A stretch of DNA of 39,784 bases from Pullulanibacillus pueri (GTDB lineage: Bacteria > Bacillota > Bacilli > Bacillales > Sporolactobacillaceae). Both the position numbers and the translations under genes were made by a program. Below are positions 6,243 to 14,101 of this stretch, piece by piece. The stretch's first letter is position 1, and each line of letters begins with the position of its first letter. Below the pieces are notes generated by a model. The model was not told the DNA's origin. It made no database searches and was given only the letters and a program-made list of their open reading frames with translations. The DNA lies in NCBI RefSeq assembly GCF_014639255.1, contig NZ_BMFV01000038.1:1-39784 (forward strand), read 5' to 3'.

Positions 6243-7454
6243 TTATTCTCTTCTTTGTAGTGCTTCTTGAAATATTTGTATCACTTCATCGAGGTTCAAT
6301 TCACCGAGATTCCCTTCATGGCGCTTCCTTAAGGCTAAAGAGCTGTTTTCCATTTCCTTAGGACCGATAATAAGCATATAGGGTGATTTTTGCATTTCGG
6401 CCTCTCTTATTTTTAATCCAATCTTCTCATCTCTCTCATCGCTATCGACACGAAACCCGGCCTCTAATAATTTTAAGCGCACCTTCTCGGCATAGGCATG
6501 TTGGTCAGATGAAAGAGGCAGTATTTTGACCTGTAAAGGGGCTAGCCAAAAGGGAAAATCACCGGCATAATGTTCAATTAATATTGCCATAAAGCGTTCG
6601 ATTGAACCATAGATGGCCCGATGAATCATGATCGGGTGATGAGGTTGATTATCCTCGCCAATGTAATGACAATCAAATTTTTCAGGCATTTGGAAGTCTA
6701 ATTGCACCGTGCCGCACTGCCAGCTGCGCCCGAGAGCATCAAGGACATGGAAATCAATTTTAGGACCATAAAAGGCACCATCCCCTGGGTTGATTTGATA
6801 ATCTAAGTGTTTGTCTTGTAAAACCGATTCAAGCGCTTGCTCAGCCTGATCCCAAAGTTCGATGGCTCCCATGTGGTTTTCGGGGCGAGTCGATAGCTCA
6901 ATGTTATATTCAAATCCAAATAGGGAGTAGAAGTCATCAATTAAGTCTAAAACTTGATCGACTTCTGATTTGATCTGATCCTCTCTCACAAACAGGTGAG
7001 CATCGTCTTGCGTAAAGGCACGAACTCTCAGCAGTCCATTTAAAGATCCGGAAAGTTCGTGACGATGGACAAGTCCTAGCTCTGCAAAACGTAAAGGCAG
7101 TTCACGATAGCTCCGCCGCTTGTTATTGAAAATTAAAATTGCCCCGGGGCAGCTCATCGGTTTGATGGCGTAATTTTGGTCATCCACTTTTGAAAAATAC
7201 ATATTTTCGTGATAATGCTCCCAGTGACCCGATTGTTCCCATAAATTTTGTTTCATCATAATGGGCGTTTGGATCTCCTGATAACCGGCTATTTGGTGTT
7301 TGTGCTTCCACAAACTTTCTAGTTCATTTTTCAAGGCCATTCCTTTAGGTAAGAAAAAAGGCATGCCTGGGGCCTCTTCCATTGTTGCAAAGAGCTCAAG
7401 CTGTCTTCCTAATTTTCGATGATTTCTTCTGTCTGCTTCTAATTTCATTGACAT
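6243..7454 (-). CDS. thrS: Threonyl-tRNA synthetase lacking TGS and editing domains
   Basis: 403 aa, against about 640 for a full bacterial ThrRS. It starts at the linker to the catalytic core (RRNHRKLGRQLELF), so the N-terminal TGS and the editing domain are absent. The start is supported by AGGAGG 8 nt upstream. The class II core is intact: motif 2 region LRFAELGLVHRHELSGSLNGLLRV, motif 3 IHRAIYGSIERFMAILIEHY, and the three zinc ligands (Cys of PMSCPG, His of QDDAHLF, His of MIHRA). The anticodon-binding domain follows (LPLSSDQHAYAEKV ... DERDEKIGLKIREAE). It should charge tRNA-Thr but cannot clear Ser-tRNA-Thr in cis. Two T-boxes with Thr specifiers precede it, as for the induced paralogue thrZ in B. 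subtilis. It is probably a second, starvation-induced ThrRS; a full-length thrS is expected elsewhere. Confidence 0.9.
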   Translation of the reverse strand: MSMKLEADRRNHRKLGRQLELFATMEEAPGMPFFLPKGMALKNELESLWKHKHQIAGYQEIQTPIMMKQNLWEQSGHWEHYHENMYFSKVDDQNYAIKPMSCPGAILIFNNKRRSYRELPLRFAELGLVHRHELSGSLNGLLRVRAFTQDDAHLFVREDQIKSEVDQVLDLIDDFYSLFGFEYNIELSTRPENHMGAIELWDQAEQALESVLQDKHLDYQINPGDGAFYGPKIDFHVLDALGRSWQCGTVQLDFQMPEKFDCHYIGEDNQPHHPIMIHRAIYGSIERFMAILIEHYAGDFPFWLAPLQVKILPLSSDQHAYAEKVRLKLLEAGFRVDSDERDEKIGLKIREAEMQKSPYMLIIGPKEMENSSLALRKRHEGNLGELNLDEVIQIFQEALQRRE

Positions 7455-7484
7455 TTTTTATTCCTCCTAAGATTTATTGAATAT

Positions 7485-7745
7485 AAAAAGACCACAGGTA
7501 TCCCGTATAAAGGGACGTCTGTGGTCGTGGTTCCACCCTCATTCCGTAAAGGATCCAAAACGAATCCCTCACGCTCAAAAAGATAACGGTTTTACCGATT
7601 ATGAATAATCAAGACTAGAGTCTCTTTCCTCACAATAGCTCGGAGGTGGTTCATCTCTCTTTATTCTCTAGGGCTTTCAGCCGCTGACCCCAGTCTCTGA
7701 TAAGAACTCAAGAAAGATTCATGTCCTCTTCAAAGCAATAGCACT
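7485..7745 (-). promoter_or_regulatory. T-box leader, threonine (gene-proximal copy)
   Basis: On the minus strand the T-box sequence AGGGTGGAACCACG (7526-7539) is followed by a terminator, GACCACAG...CTGTGGTC plus T-run (7485-7526). TGGA fits pairing with a tRNA whose discriminator is U, as in tRNA-Thr. The specifier loop region reads GA-ACC-ACC-TCC-GAG; by analogy with other leaders, ACC is the threonine codon. The stem I distal GGCTGAAAGC loop is present. Uncharged tRNA-Thr should stabilise the antiterminator and let transcription continue. Confidence 0.88.
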
Positions 7746-7755
7746 ATAAAAATAA

Positions 7756-8005
7756 GACCACACACATCCCCTGTTAAGGGACGCATGTGGTCGTGGTTCC
7801 ACCCTTGTTCCGTAAAGCATCCTAAACGAATGCCTTACGCTCAAAAAAGATAACGGTTTTACCGATTATGAATAGTCGAGACAAAGTCTCTTTCCTCACA
7901 ATAGCTCCAAGGTGGTCAATCCTTCTCTATTCTCTAGGACTTTCAGCCGGTGATCCTAGTCTCTGATAAGAAATCAAGAAAGATTCATGTCCTTTTCTTC
8001 GCCTT
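7756..8005 (-). promoter_or_regulatory. T-box leader, threonine (promoter-proximal copy)
   Basis: This is a second complete T-box, clearly homologous to 7485-7745 and oriented the same way. Its T-box sequence is at 7792-7805, and its terminator GACCACA...TGTGGTC is at 7756-7792 followed by TTATTTTT on the minus strand. The specifier region reads G-ACC-ACC-TTG-GAG, again ACC (Thr). The two copies share long identical blocks, so they arose by tandem duplication. Arranged in series, both must be antiterminated for full expression of the ThrRS gene. Confidence 0.87.
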
Positions 8006-8042
8006 TATAAAAAACGGATGATCCAAGAAATGATTTTAACGA

Positions 8043-8071
8043 ATTATAGGTGAGAACCTCTTGAATGTCAA
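8043..8071 (-). promoter_or_regulatory. Consensus sigma-A promoter for the T-box/ThrRS transcript
   Basis: On the minus strand TTGACA (8066-8071), an exact 17-bp spacer and TATAAT (8043-8048) are all at consensus. Transcription would start near 8036, directly ahead of the distal T-box. A constitutively strong promoter with control left to two attenuators is typical of T-box genes. Confidence 0.9.
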
Positions 8072-8106
8072 TAGGCAGACAGGGCAGCAGTTTTTTTGTT
8101 AAAAGA

Positions 8107-8129
8107 AGATGACCGGCAAACGGCCATCT
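8107..8129 (-). terminator. Terminator of rsgA
   Basis: On the minus strand AGATGGCCG / CGGTCATCT forms a stem with one G-T mismatch and a short loop, then TTCTTTT. It lies about 50 bp past the rsgA stop. Confidence 0.7.
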
Positions 8130-8177
8130 CAATAGTTGAAATTGTTAAATACATTCTTTTGTATCAAATGGCTTAAC

Positions 8178-9218
8178 TTAACCGTTTTGTTTTCGAAAGG
8201 CTTGACCCTGAATGCGAGAAGCGCGGTGTGTGCCATACTTATCTTTCAAAGCGAGAAATTTCGCTTCACGCTGGAGTTTGACATAGCTTTTGTAGCGCTC
8301 TGAAGAAAGCTCGCCGTTTTCGATGGCGATCTTAATGGCACAGCCGGGTTCCTGCTCGTGATGACAATCACGAAACTTGCACTGATCTGCCAAGGTTTCG
8401 ATATCCTTGAAGGTTTCACTGGCAGCCTCTTCCCCTGACCATAGCTGAAGTTCACGCATGCCAGGCGTGTCAATAATGACACCCCCTTTTTCTAATAGGA
8501 AAAGTTCACGGTGTGTGGTGGTATGACGCCCTTTGGCATCCTCTTCACGGATATCTTGTGTTTTTTGTGTTTCTTTGCCAATCAAGCGGTTGACCAATGT
8601 CGATTTTCCGACACCGGATGATCCTAACAAAGAGACCGTTTGACCCTCTTTAATCAAAGCTTGAATAGCTTCGACGCCGTCATTATGCAAAGCATCTACG
8701 GGAATAATAGGGACACCGAGGGCAATTTCTTCCACAGCTTGAACCTTTTCCTCGAGGTTAGAGCATAGATCGCGTTTGGTTAAAACGAAGACAGGTGAAG
8801 CCCCGCTTTCGTAGACTTGCATAAGATAACGCTCCATCCGCCGTAGATTGAAATCTTGGTTTAAGGCATTCACCAGAAAGACGGTATCGACGTTAGCTGC
8901 CATTAGTTGTTCCTCATTTTTTTCTCCTGCGACATGACGTGAAAGCAGGCTATTTCGGGTCAGAACGGAATGAATCACACCTTTGGGTTCACCAATCAAT
9001 GGTTCAAATAAAACCCAGTCCCCTACACAGGGAAAATCTCGAGACTTTTCAGCAAGATGACGGAACTTCCCAGACACTTGTGAAAGGAATTCCCCCTTTG
9101 AGGAGAGGAGTTTATAAATACCATTGGCTGAGGTTGCAACACGTCCTATTTCATAAGGTGTGGCTTGGATTTGTTCTGAAAAAAAGTTATTAAATCCTAA
9201 AGATTTGAGTTCGTACAA
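8178..9218 (-). CDS. rsgA: Ribosome small-subunit-dependent GTPase RsgA
   Basis: Start set at TTG 9218 (346 aa): AAGGAGG lies 7 nt upstream, whereas an ATG 11 codons earlier would place this ribosome binding site inside the gene. The order of motifs is the circularly permuted RsgA order: N-terminal OB fold (VGDWVLFEP), G4 (VLTKRDL), G1 P-loop (SLLGSSGVGKSTLVN), G2 region with GRHTTTHRE, G3 (DTPGMRELQLW). It ends with the C-terminal zinc knuckle (CKFRDCHHEQEPGC) and a basic helix. RsgA assists late 30S maturation. The length is longer than B. subtilis RsgA (about 298 aa), so this may be a second paralogue of the longer type found in many Bacillales. Confidence 0.92.
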   Translation of the reverse strand: MYELKSLGFNNFFSEQIQATPYEIGRVATSANGIYKLLSSKGEFLSQVSGKFRHLAEKSRDFPCVGDWVLFEPLIGEPKGVIHSVLTRNSLLSRHVAGEKNEEQLMAANVDTVFLVNALNQDFNLRRMERYLMQVYESGASPVFVLTKRDLCSNLEEKVQAVEEIALGVPIIPVDALHNDGVEAIQALIKEGQTVSLLGSSGVGKSTLVNRLIGKETQKTQDIREEDAKGRHTTTHRELFLLEKGGVIIDTPGMRELQLWSGEEAASETFKDIETLADQCKFRDCHHEQEPGCAIKIAIENGELSSERYKSYVKLQREAKFLALKDKYGTHRASRIQGQAFRKQNG

Positions 9219-9257
9219 CAGGTTTCCTCCTTGGATTGAGAGGATGACCACCGTCTT

Positions 9258-9323
9258 TTAGAGAGCAGTATCCCCTTTAAAAATGGTTTTTTTGTAGACT
9301 TTTTGATTCATGACAATGCTCAT
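9258..9323 (-). CDS. Possible 21-aa leader peptide upstream of rsgA
   Basis: ATG at 9323 opens 21 codons (MSIVMNQKVYKKTIFKGD...) behind AAAAAGGAGCG. It ends about 40 bp before the rsgA start on the same strand. The good ribosome binding site and placement suggest a translated leader or small protein, but the peptide is too short to judge by composition. The rest of 9324-9629 shows nothing certain: a possible TATACT -10 for rsgA near 9357 and a weak CcpA-like site near 9572-9586. Confidence 0.3.
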   Translation of the reverse strand: MSIVMNQKVYKKTIFKGDTAL

Positions 9324-9629
9324 ATTACATCACGCTCCTTTTTATTAGTGGTTATTAGTATATCAGAAAATTTTATATTTCACACCTATTCGGTGATAAA
9401 TGTAGTGAATTTTGTAAAGAAAGTGAAGAACTGAAATAGCAACTAGCAAATAAGTTTAAATCGTCGTTTGTAGCTAGCATCAGGATATATCTTTTGGCAT
9501 AAGGCCTTTTTTTATTGTGACAATAGGGGAGTGAGTGGCTAAAACGTCTAACTTATAGGTTTCAAAAGATAATAAAAGCGCTTACGTTGTGCTATTATGA
9601 ATGTAAGAATTTAAGTAGGGGGGAGTACG

Positions 9630-9875
9630 ATGAAACCTTATATTATAACTTTTGTGATTATAGGTGTTCTCGCTTTAATTGGGACGATCTTTGCGGGGAT
9701 ACAAGTCAATAAATCCATGCAAAAGCTTGAAGAGGCTTCTCAAGAAGAGGAGAAAGAACTGCTCAATTCCAACCATTTTAAAAGCCATAAAACAAACTTC
9801 AAGGTGCTGACGTTAATTTATGTATTTACCTTCCTCATTGCAATTATTTTTATTCTTTTTCTCTTTTTCCGATGA
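9630..9875 (+). CDS. Small two-helix membrane protein
   Basis: 81 aa with a strong ribosome binding site (GGGGGGAG, then ATG). Two transmembrane helices (about residues 4-25 and 58-80) flank a charged, glutamate-rich middle (KLEEASQEEEKELL) that could form a short coiled coil. No family is recognised. The strong translation signal and clean membrane topology make it a real gene. Confidence 0.7.
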   Translation: MKPYIITFVIIGVLALIGTIFAGIQVNKSMQKLEEASQEEEKELLNSNHFKSHKTNFKVLTLIYVFTFLIAIIFILFLFFR

Positions 9876-9961
9876 TGAAAGTGCATCTATTGTCATTTTT
9901 AGTTGAACTTTGGGGAAATCTATGCGTGATGGATATCCTGAGTCATGTAGGTGGTGATATT

Positions 9962-10096
9962 TTGAAGCGTATCCTCTGTTCTTTGTTACTGATCCTCGTT
10001 GTACTCATGGTTAATAAGTTGATCTCAAGATCTCCTTATTCTTATATCAATCAATGGAAATATAAGTTGAGGAGACGATGGCTTCGATCGTTCTAA
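9962..10096 (+). CDS. Possible single-helix small membrane protein
   Basis: The frame is open from 9872, overlapping the previous gene by 4 bp, but that start has no ribosome binding site. AGGTGG ahead of TTG 9962 gives a better start and a 44-aa protein with one helix (ILCSLLLILVVLMV) and a very basic tail ending RRRWLRSF. Either start leaves the same anchored, positively charged tail. Evidence is limited to frame, start signal and hydrophobicity. Confidence 0.35.
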   Translation: MKRILCSLLLILVVLMVNKLISRSPYSYINQWKYKLRRRWLRSF

Positions 10097-10219
10097 CTGT
10101 AGCAAAAAGAAAAAAATATCTTTACATATGTTTAAAAGGAGTCGGCATGGTTATACTAAGCATGCAAGATTAAAAATTGTAATATATTGTGTATTGTTCA
10201 CATGCTAGGAGGCAACAAA

Positions 10220-10420
10220 ATGGAACATGGTAAAGTAAAATGGTTTAATAGTGAAAAAGGCTTTGGATTTATTGAACGTGAAAATGGAGATGATGTTTTC
10301 GTTCATTTCTCAGCTATTGAAGGCGAAGGTTTTAAAACATTAGATGAGGGTCAAGAAGTTACCTTTGATATAGAAGATGGCGATCGTGGACCTCAAGCTG
10401 CAAATGTCCGTAAAGTATAA
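10220..10420 (+). CDS. Cold-shock protein (CspA/CspB family)
   Basis: Start at ATG 10220 after CTAGGAGGC; the upstream in-frame codons belong to the leader. The 66-aa protein is a single cold-shock OB fold: GKVKWFNSEKGFGFIE carries RNP1 and DVFVHFSAI carries RNP2, and it ends GPQAANVRKV. It binds single-stranded RNA and DNA and acts as an RNA chaperone. The leader is AT-rich, with a possible TATACT -10 at about 10153-10158, giving an untranslated region of roughly 55 nt, as is common for csp genes. Confidence 0.95.
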   Translation: MEHGKVKWFNSEKGFGFIERENGDDVFVHFSAIEGEGFKTLDEGQEVTFDIEDGDRGPQAANVRKV

Positions 10421-10473
10421 GGGATACATAAGGTAACGAAGCAGAAATGTTTTGACAATCCCTTTAGTACTTT

Positions 10474-10511
10474 AAGATGTACTCAGGTTTAAGTCTGGGT
10501 ACATCTTTTCG
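10474..10511 (+). terminator. Terminator of csp gene
   Basis: AAGATGTAC-T-CAG pairs with CTG-G-GTACATCTT (one T-G wobble), followed by TTC. It lies 54 bp past the csp stop. Confidence 0.8.
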
Positions 10512-10532
10512 AATGTATTTGGACATTAGCAG

Positions 10533-10587
10533 CCCCACTGAAACTTCTGAGGTGTTCCTCTTGGAGTTTCAGTGGGGTTTCTTTTTT
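10533..10587 (+). terminator. Second strong terminator in tandem
   Basis: A perfect 13-bp stem, CCCCACTGAAACT / AGTTTCAGTGGGG. The loop itself holds GAGG/CCTC, and TTTCTTTTTT follows. It is the second terminator within 60 bp after the csp gene. No gene lies between them, so it is either a backup or belongs to a short unannotated transcript. Confidence 0.85.
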
Positions 10588-10846
10588 GAGCTTGTTTGTT
10601 CAAGAATAAGAAAGTCATCGAGCAATAAAGAGATCGGTAGAAAAATTTGTCTTCATGAATAAGGACTTGGTGGAAGCCGAATTTTTTTGTTGTTTAGGCG
10701 ATTATAAAATAATCAATTTGTGGATAACTGTTCTCAAAAATATTCATAGATAAATATAGATAAATTGAGGAGAGAGGTTACGGACAAGGTGAGTTGTGTC
10801 ATCACATCTAAGTTGCTTAGATACACATTTTTTCTCCTCGTTCTGA

Positions 10847-11290
10847 AAACGGTCACCAAGCTGCCGTTGTGATGCTCGTTTACCAGATACTTATGAAAAA
10901 TGGTCACCAGGTTGCCGTTGTGATGCCCGTTTACCAGATTTTTATGAAAAACGGTCACCAAGTTGCCGTTGTGATGCCCGTTTACCAGATTTTTATGAAA
11001 AACGGTCACCAAGTTGCCGTTGTGATGCCCGTTTTCTAGATTCCTTGAAAAAACGGTCACCAAGCTGCCGTTGTGATGCCCGTTTACCAGATTTTTATGA
11101 AAAACGGTCACCAGGTTGCCGTTGTGATGCCCGTTTACCAGATTTTTATGAAAAACGGTCACCAAGTTGCCGTTGTGATGCCCGTTTACCAGATACTTAT
11201 GAAAAACGGTCACCAGGTTGCCGTTGTGATGCCCGTTTACCAGATACTTATGAAAAAACGGTCACCAAGCTGCCGTTGCTGACGCAGCCT
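10847..11290 (+). repeat. 51-bp tandem repeat array, nine units
   Basis: The core GGTCACC recurs at 10851, 10902, 10953, 11004, 11055, 11106, 11157, 11208 and 11260, i.e. seven steps of exactly 51 bp and a last one of 52. Each unit reads ACGGTCACCAAGTTGCCG, then TTGTGATGCCCG, TTTACCAG, an A/T-rich piece and GAAAA. Variation is concentrated in CAAG/CAGG/CAAGC next to the core and in the A/T-rich piece. Within a unit TCAC(C)AA can pair with TTGTGA, and the alternative AACGG with CCGTT. Because 51 is divisible by three and stops are absent, long open frames run through on both strands, but they have no start signals. Nothing else is seen between 10588 and 11373. Confidence 0.95.
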
Positions 11291-11373
11291 CTGGTAAAAA
11301 CATTTTTAATGCATGAATAAGGAACGAGCACGCTTTACGCCCGATTTTCTCATATACTCTTAGTTGGGAAATG

Positions 11374-11410
11374 GGTCAGTTCTAATTTTCTAAAGAACTG
11401 ACCTTTTATT
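11374..11410. terminator. Hairpin terminator between array and amidase gene
   Basis: A perfect 10-bp stem, GGTCAGTTCT / AGAACTGACC, with TTTTATT on the plus side. It could end plus-strand transcripts from the array, or minus-strand transcripts from the amidase gene about 80 bp away. Confidence 0.65.
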
Positions 11411-11487
11411 ATGTCCATGAGTTACCTTCACTGAAAGAATCGTTTACTTTTCATGTTCGATTTTCTAATCAGTCTCTCAAAATATCT

Positions 11488-12885
11488 TTACCTCGAAAAA
11501 TAATTCAGCAACCCTTGGTAGATGCCTTGAGCGACCTTTTCCCGGAAGGTGTCGTTTTCGACGACGGTTTCCTCTGTCTTATTAGAGAGAAACCCTAACT
11601 CAATGAGTGTACTGGGTTGACTATTGTTTCTTAAAACATAAAGGTTATTGTACCCGTCACCACGGTCCGATAGCCCCGTTTCTTTGATCAAGGCATCATG
11701 GAGAGCGGAAGCTAAAGCGCCGTCCCTTGATTGATTGTAATAGAAATTTTGCAGTCCTTTGACATAAGGGTATTGTGAATAATTATAATGCAAGCTGATA
11801 AAGGCATCGGCATGATCTTCATGGGAAATTTCAGTGCGCTTTTGCAAAGGAATATAGGTGTCATTTGTCCGTGTTAAGATCACATGGGCACCGGCTGCCT
11901 TTAACTTGGCAGCGACTTTATTGGCGGTCTCTAGGGTCAATTGCTTTTCATGAACACCATTAATACTCGTTGTACCATTATCTTTTCCGCCGTGTCCAGG
12001 ATCGAGTACAATGGTTTTTCCACTTAGCGTGTTAGTTTGCTGATGATCTGGAGTTTTATGATCATTCGATTTTGTTTTTGGCTTCTCATTTTTTTGCACC
12101 GCTACTTTAGACGCTTTTGATGTTTGAGCGGCTTTGGTTACAGTCGGTTGACTCGGTTGTTTAGAAAGATATTGTTCGGAAATCCATCCTTCTTTACCCT
12201 CAATGTTAATTTGCCCCCAACCATTGCTTTCAGCTGTTAGCGTGATGGTTTCTCCAGATTTTAATTGTGCAATGACCCCATAACTGATACCAGGCTGTTC
12301 ACGCACGTTTAAAATAGGGGCTTGAACGGTGGCTTTCGTTGGTTTTGTATCTTGGACTGTTTGTCTATTAACCAAATGTGCAGCGACCCATCCTTTTGCT
12401 TGCTGGGTTTGAATTTGGACGAGCTTTCCCCCATCTTGGAGTTGTGGATAGGATTTTGAAGGATTGATTTGTCCAATCACATTGGAATTAAAATCATTAG
12501 CAGTATGAACATTTAACCCTTTTACCTTTGAAGTCACCGTGACTTTTTCATTTGTGTCGGTGGATGCTTTTGTTTCTTTAACAAGCCAATTTGCTACCCA
12601 ACCGGTTTCTTGGTTGGTGACTTGAATCTGATCCCAATCACCACTTGTTTTAATTACCGTATAAGTTTCACCTTCATGAATCTTGTCAATGACAGAGGCA
12701 CTTATTTCAGCACTGGCTCTTACGTTAAGAGTTGGGACCGAGACGGTCACGGATGTATTTTCATTAGCATGCGTTTTATGACCAAATCCTAAAAATAGGA
12801 TAAGTAAAATAATGGCTAAGACAGAGAAACGGATCAACCATTGAAGCTGACTTGTTGAATAGTTTTTTAGAATCAAATTTTGCAT
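11488..12885 (-). CDS. N-acetylmuramoyl-L-alanine amidase with three SH3b domains
   Basis: 465 aa; AAGGAGG lies before the ATG. An N-terminal signal anchor (about residues 18-35) is followed by three bacterial SH3 repeats (about 46-105, 112-172 and 180-242), each with the LNVR/LNVH and GWV/GWI signatures. A Lys/Thr/Gln-rich linker comes next, then an amidase_3 domain (about 290-465). Zinc and catalytic residues are present: His of DPGHGG, Glu of VHEKQL, His of SLHYN and Glu of LIELGFLSN. It cleaves the bond between muramic acid and the stem peptide, while the SH3b domains bind the wall, as in YrvJ/LytC-type autolysins. It is monocistronic and divergent from the catalase gene. Confidence 0.93.
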   Translation of the reverse strand: MQNLILKNYSTSQLQWLIRFSVLAIILLILFLGFGHKTHANENTSVTVSVPTLNVRASAEISASVIDKIHEGETYTVIKTSGDWDQIQVTNQETGWVANWLVKETKASTDTNEKVTVTSKVKGLNVHTANDFNSNVIGQINPSKSYPQLQDGGKLVQIQTQQAKGWVAAHLVNRQTVQDTKPTKATVQAPILNVREQPGISYGVIAQLKSGETITLTAESNGWGQINIEGKEGWISEQYLSKQPSQPTVTKAAQTSKASKVAVQKNEKPKTKSNDHKTPDHQQTNTLSGKTIVLDPGHGGKDNGTTSINGVHEKQLTLETANKVAAKLKAAGAHVILTRTNDTYIPLQKRTEISHEDHADAFISLHYNYSQYPYVKGLQNFYYNQSRDGALASALHDALIKETGLSDRGDGYNNLYVLRNNSQPSTLIELGFLSNKTEETVVENDTFREKVAQGIYQGLLNYFSR

Positions 12886-13061
12886 TCTAGTAACCTCCTT
12901 GATAACGTCATAGAAGCAGTGTTAACAGATTACTAGAAAAATATAAGCCTATTTAAAAAATAGTTTACTAAAGTCGTTAATGGATATTTTTCTCATCATA
13001 AATTGTATATCATGAACAAAAGCTATAGCGATCCAAAAAATGTACTAGAAGGAGGAATGAA

Positions 13062-13946
13062 ATGTTTTATCACGTAAAAGAACTTCAATATAACGCAAAA
13101 CCGACACAACCGGATCCGGTTTATGCCAAAAAGTTGCAAGAGGTTTTAGGTGGCCAATTTGGTGAAATCTCTGTCATGATTCAATACTTGTTTCAAGGTT
13201 GGAATTGTCGAGCCGAAGGAAAATACCGAGATATGCTCTTGGATATTGGAACAGAAGAAATCGCTCATGTCGAAATGCTAGCGACAATGATTGCACAATT
13301 ATTAGACGGCGCTCCTGCCCATGATCAGGAACAGGCTGCAAAAGATCCTGTGATTGAGGCTGTATTAGGGGGAATGAATCCCCAACATGCCATTGTTAGC
13401 GGTTTGGGAGCACAGCCCAATGATAGCATGGGGTATCCATGGAATGCGCGTTATACCATTTCTAGTGGGAATTTATTAGCAGATTTTCGGGCAAACTTGA
13501 ACGCAGAGTCACAGGGAAGACTACAAGTTGTTCGCCTTTATGAAGCTACAACAGATCCTGGAGTGCGAGATATGCTTAGCTTCCTCATTGCCAGAGACAC
13601 GATGCATCAAAACCAATGGATGGCAGCTATCGAGGAACTGGAGCAAACCCAAGGCGTCATTGTCCCAAGTACATTTAATCAAGAATATGAAAAGCAAGAG
13701 GTTTCTTATTCTTTTATGAACTATTCCCAGGGTGAGGAAAGTAGTCAAGGGCGTTGGGCAAAGGGGCCATCCTTTGACGGCCAATCCAATTTTGAATATA
13801 TTCAAAATCCAAAAGCAATGGGACAAAAACCAGAATTGAATCCAGCACCTCCATATATTCACGGGACACCACCAGTGGATATGAGAATCATGCAGGGTAG
13901 AGGTAAACTAGAGCCAAATCAACAGCCCAATCCTTTTATGCAGTAA
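13062..13946 (+). CDS. Manganese catalase (spore-type)
   Basis: 294 aa, with AGAAGGAGG before the ATG. The dimanganese ligands are all in place: Glu35 (GEISVMIQY), Glu66 and His69 (TEEIAHVE), Glu149 (LNAESQGR) and His182 (DTMHQNQW), the same spacing as in known Mn catalases. The C-terminal ~90 residues are Pro/Gln/Asn-rich (NPAPPYIHGTPP ... PNPFMQ), as in Bacillus YdbD-like catalases. It disproportionates hydrogen peroxide and in this group is often associated with spores. It is a single gene with its own terminator. Confidence 0.93.
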   Translation: MFYHVKELQYNAKPTQPDPVYAKKLQEVLGGQFGEISVMIQYLFQGWNCRAEGKYRDMLLDIGTEEIAHVEMLATMIAQLLDGAPAHDQEQAAKDPVIEAVLGGMNPQHAIVSGLGAQPNDSMGYPWNARYTISSGNLLADFRANLNAESQGRLQVVRLYEATTDPGVRDMLSFLIARDTMHQNQWMAAIEELEQTQGVIVPSTFNQEYEKQEVSYSFMNYSQGEESSQGRWAKGPSFDGQSNFEYIQNPKAMGQKPELNPAPPYIHGTPPVDMRIMQGRGKLEPNQQPNPFMQ

Positions 13947-13956
13947 GATCGCTAGG

Positions 13957-13988
13957 AGGCGTTACCTGAATTTAGGTAACGCCTTTTT
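13957..13988 (+). terminator. Terminator of Mn catalase gene
   Basis: AGGCGTTACCT / AGGTAACGCCT, a perfect 11-bp stem with a 6-nt loop, then TTTTTC. Confidence 0.92.
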
Positions 13989-14101
13989 CTTCTATAGGAA
14001 TCCTTATTTTAAAATGTATAATGAAGCAGGATTTTGTGTTAGAAATATTGAATATAGACTTTAATTTGACATAAATAAGGGAGTTTTTGGGGTATAGAGA
14101 A

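Noticed and set aside
9572..9586. CcpA (cre) site ahead of the small membrane protein
   Set aside because: ATAAAAGCGCTTACG has two mismatches at conserved positions, so it is too weak to list.
10452..10533. Small RNA gene between the two terminators after csp
   Set aside because: TTGACA is present at 10452, but no -10 at the right spacing could be found.
10847..11290. CRISPR array
   Set aside because: Whole 51-bp units are nearly identical; there are no unique spacers, and no cas genes are nearby.
10734..11320. Repeat-containing proteins on both strands of the array (159 and about 91 aa)
   Set aside because: The frames are open only because the unit is 51 bp without stops. Start codons lie inside the array and lack ribosome binding sites.
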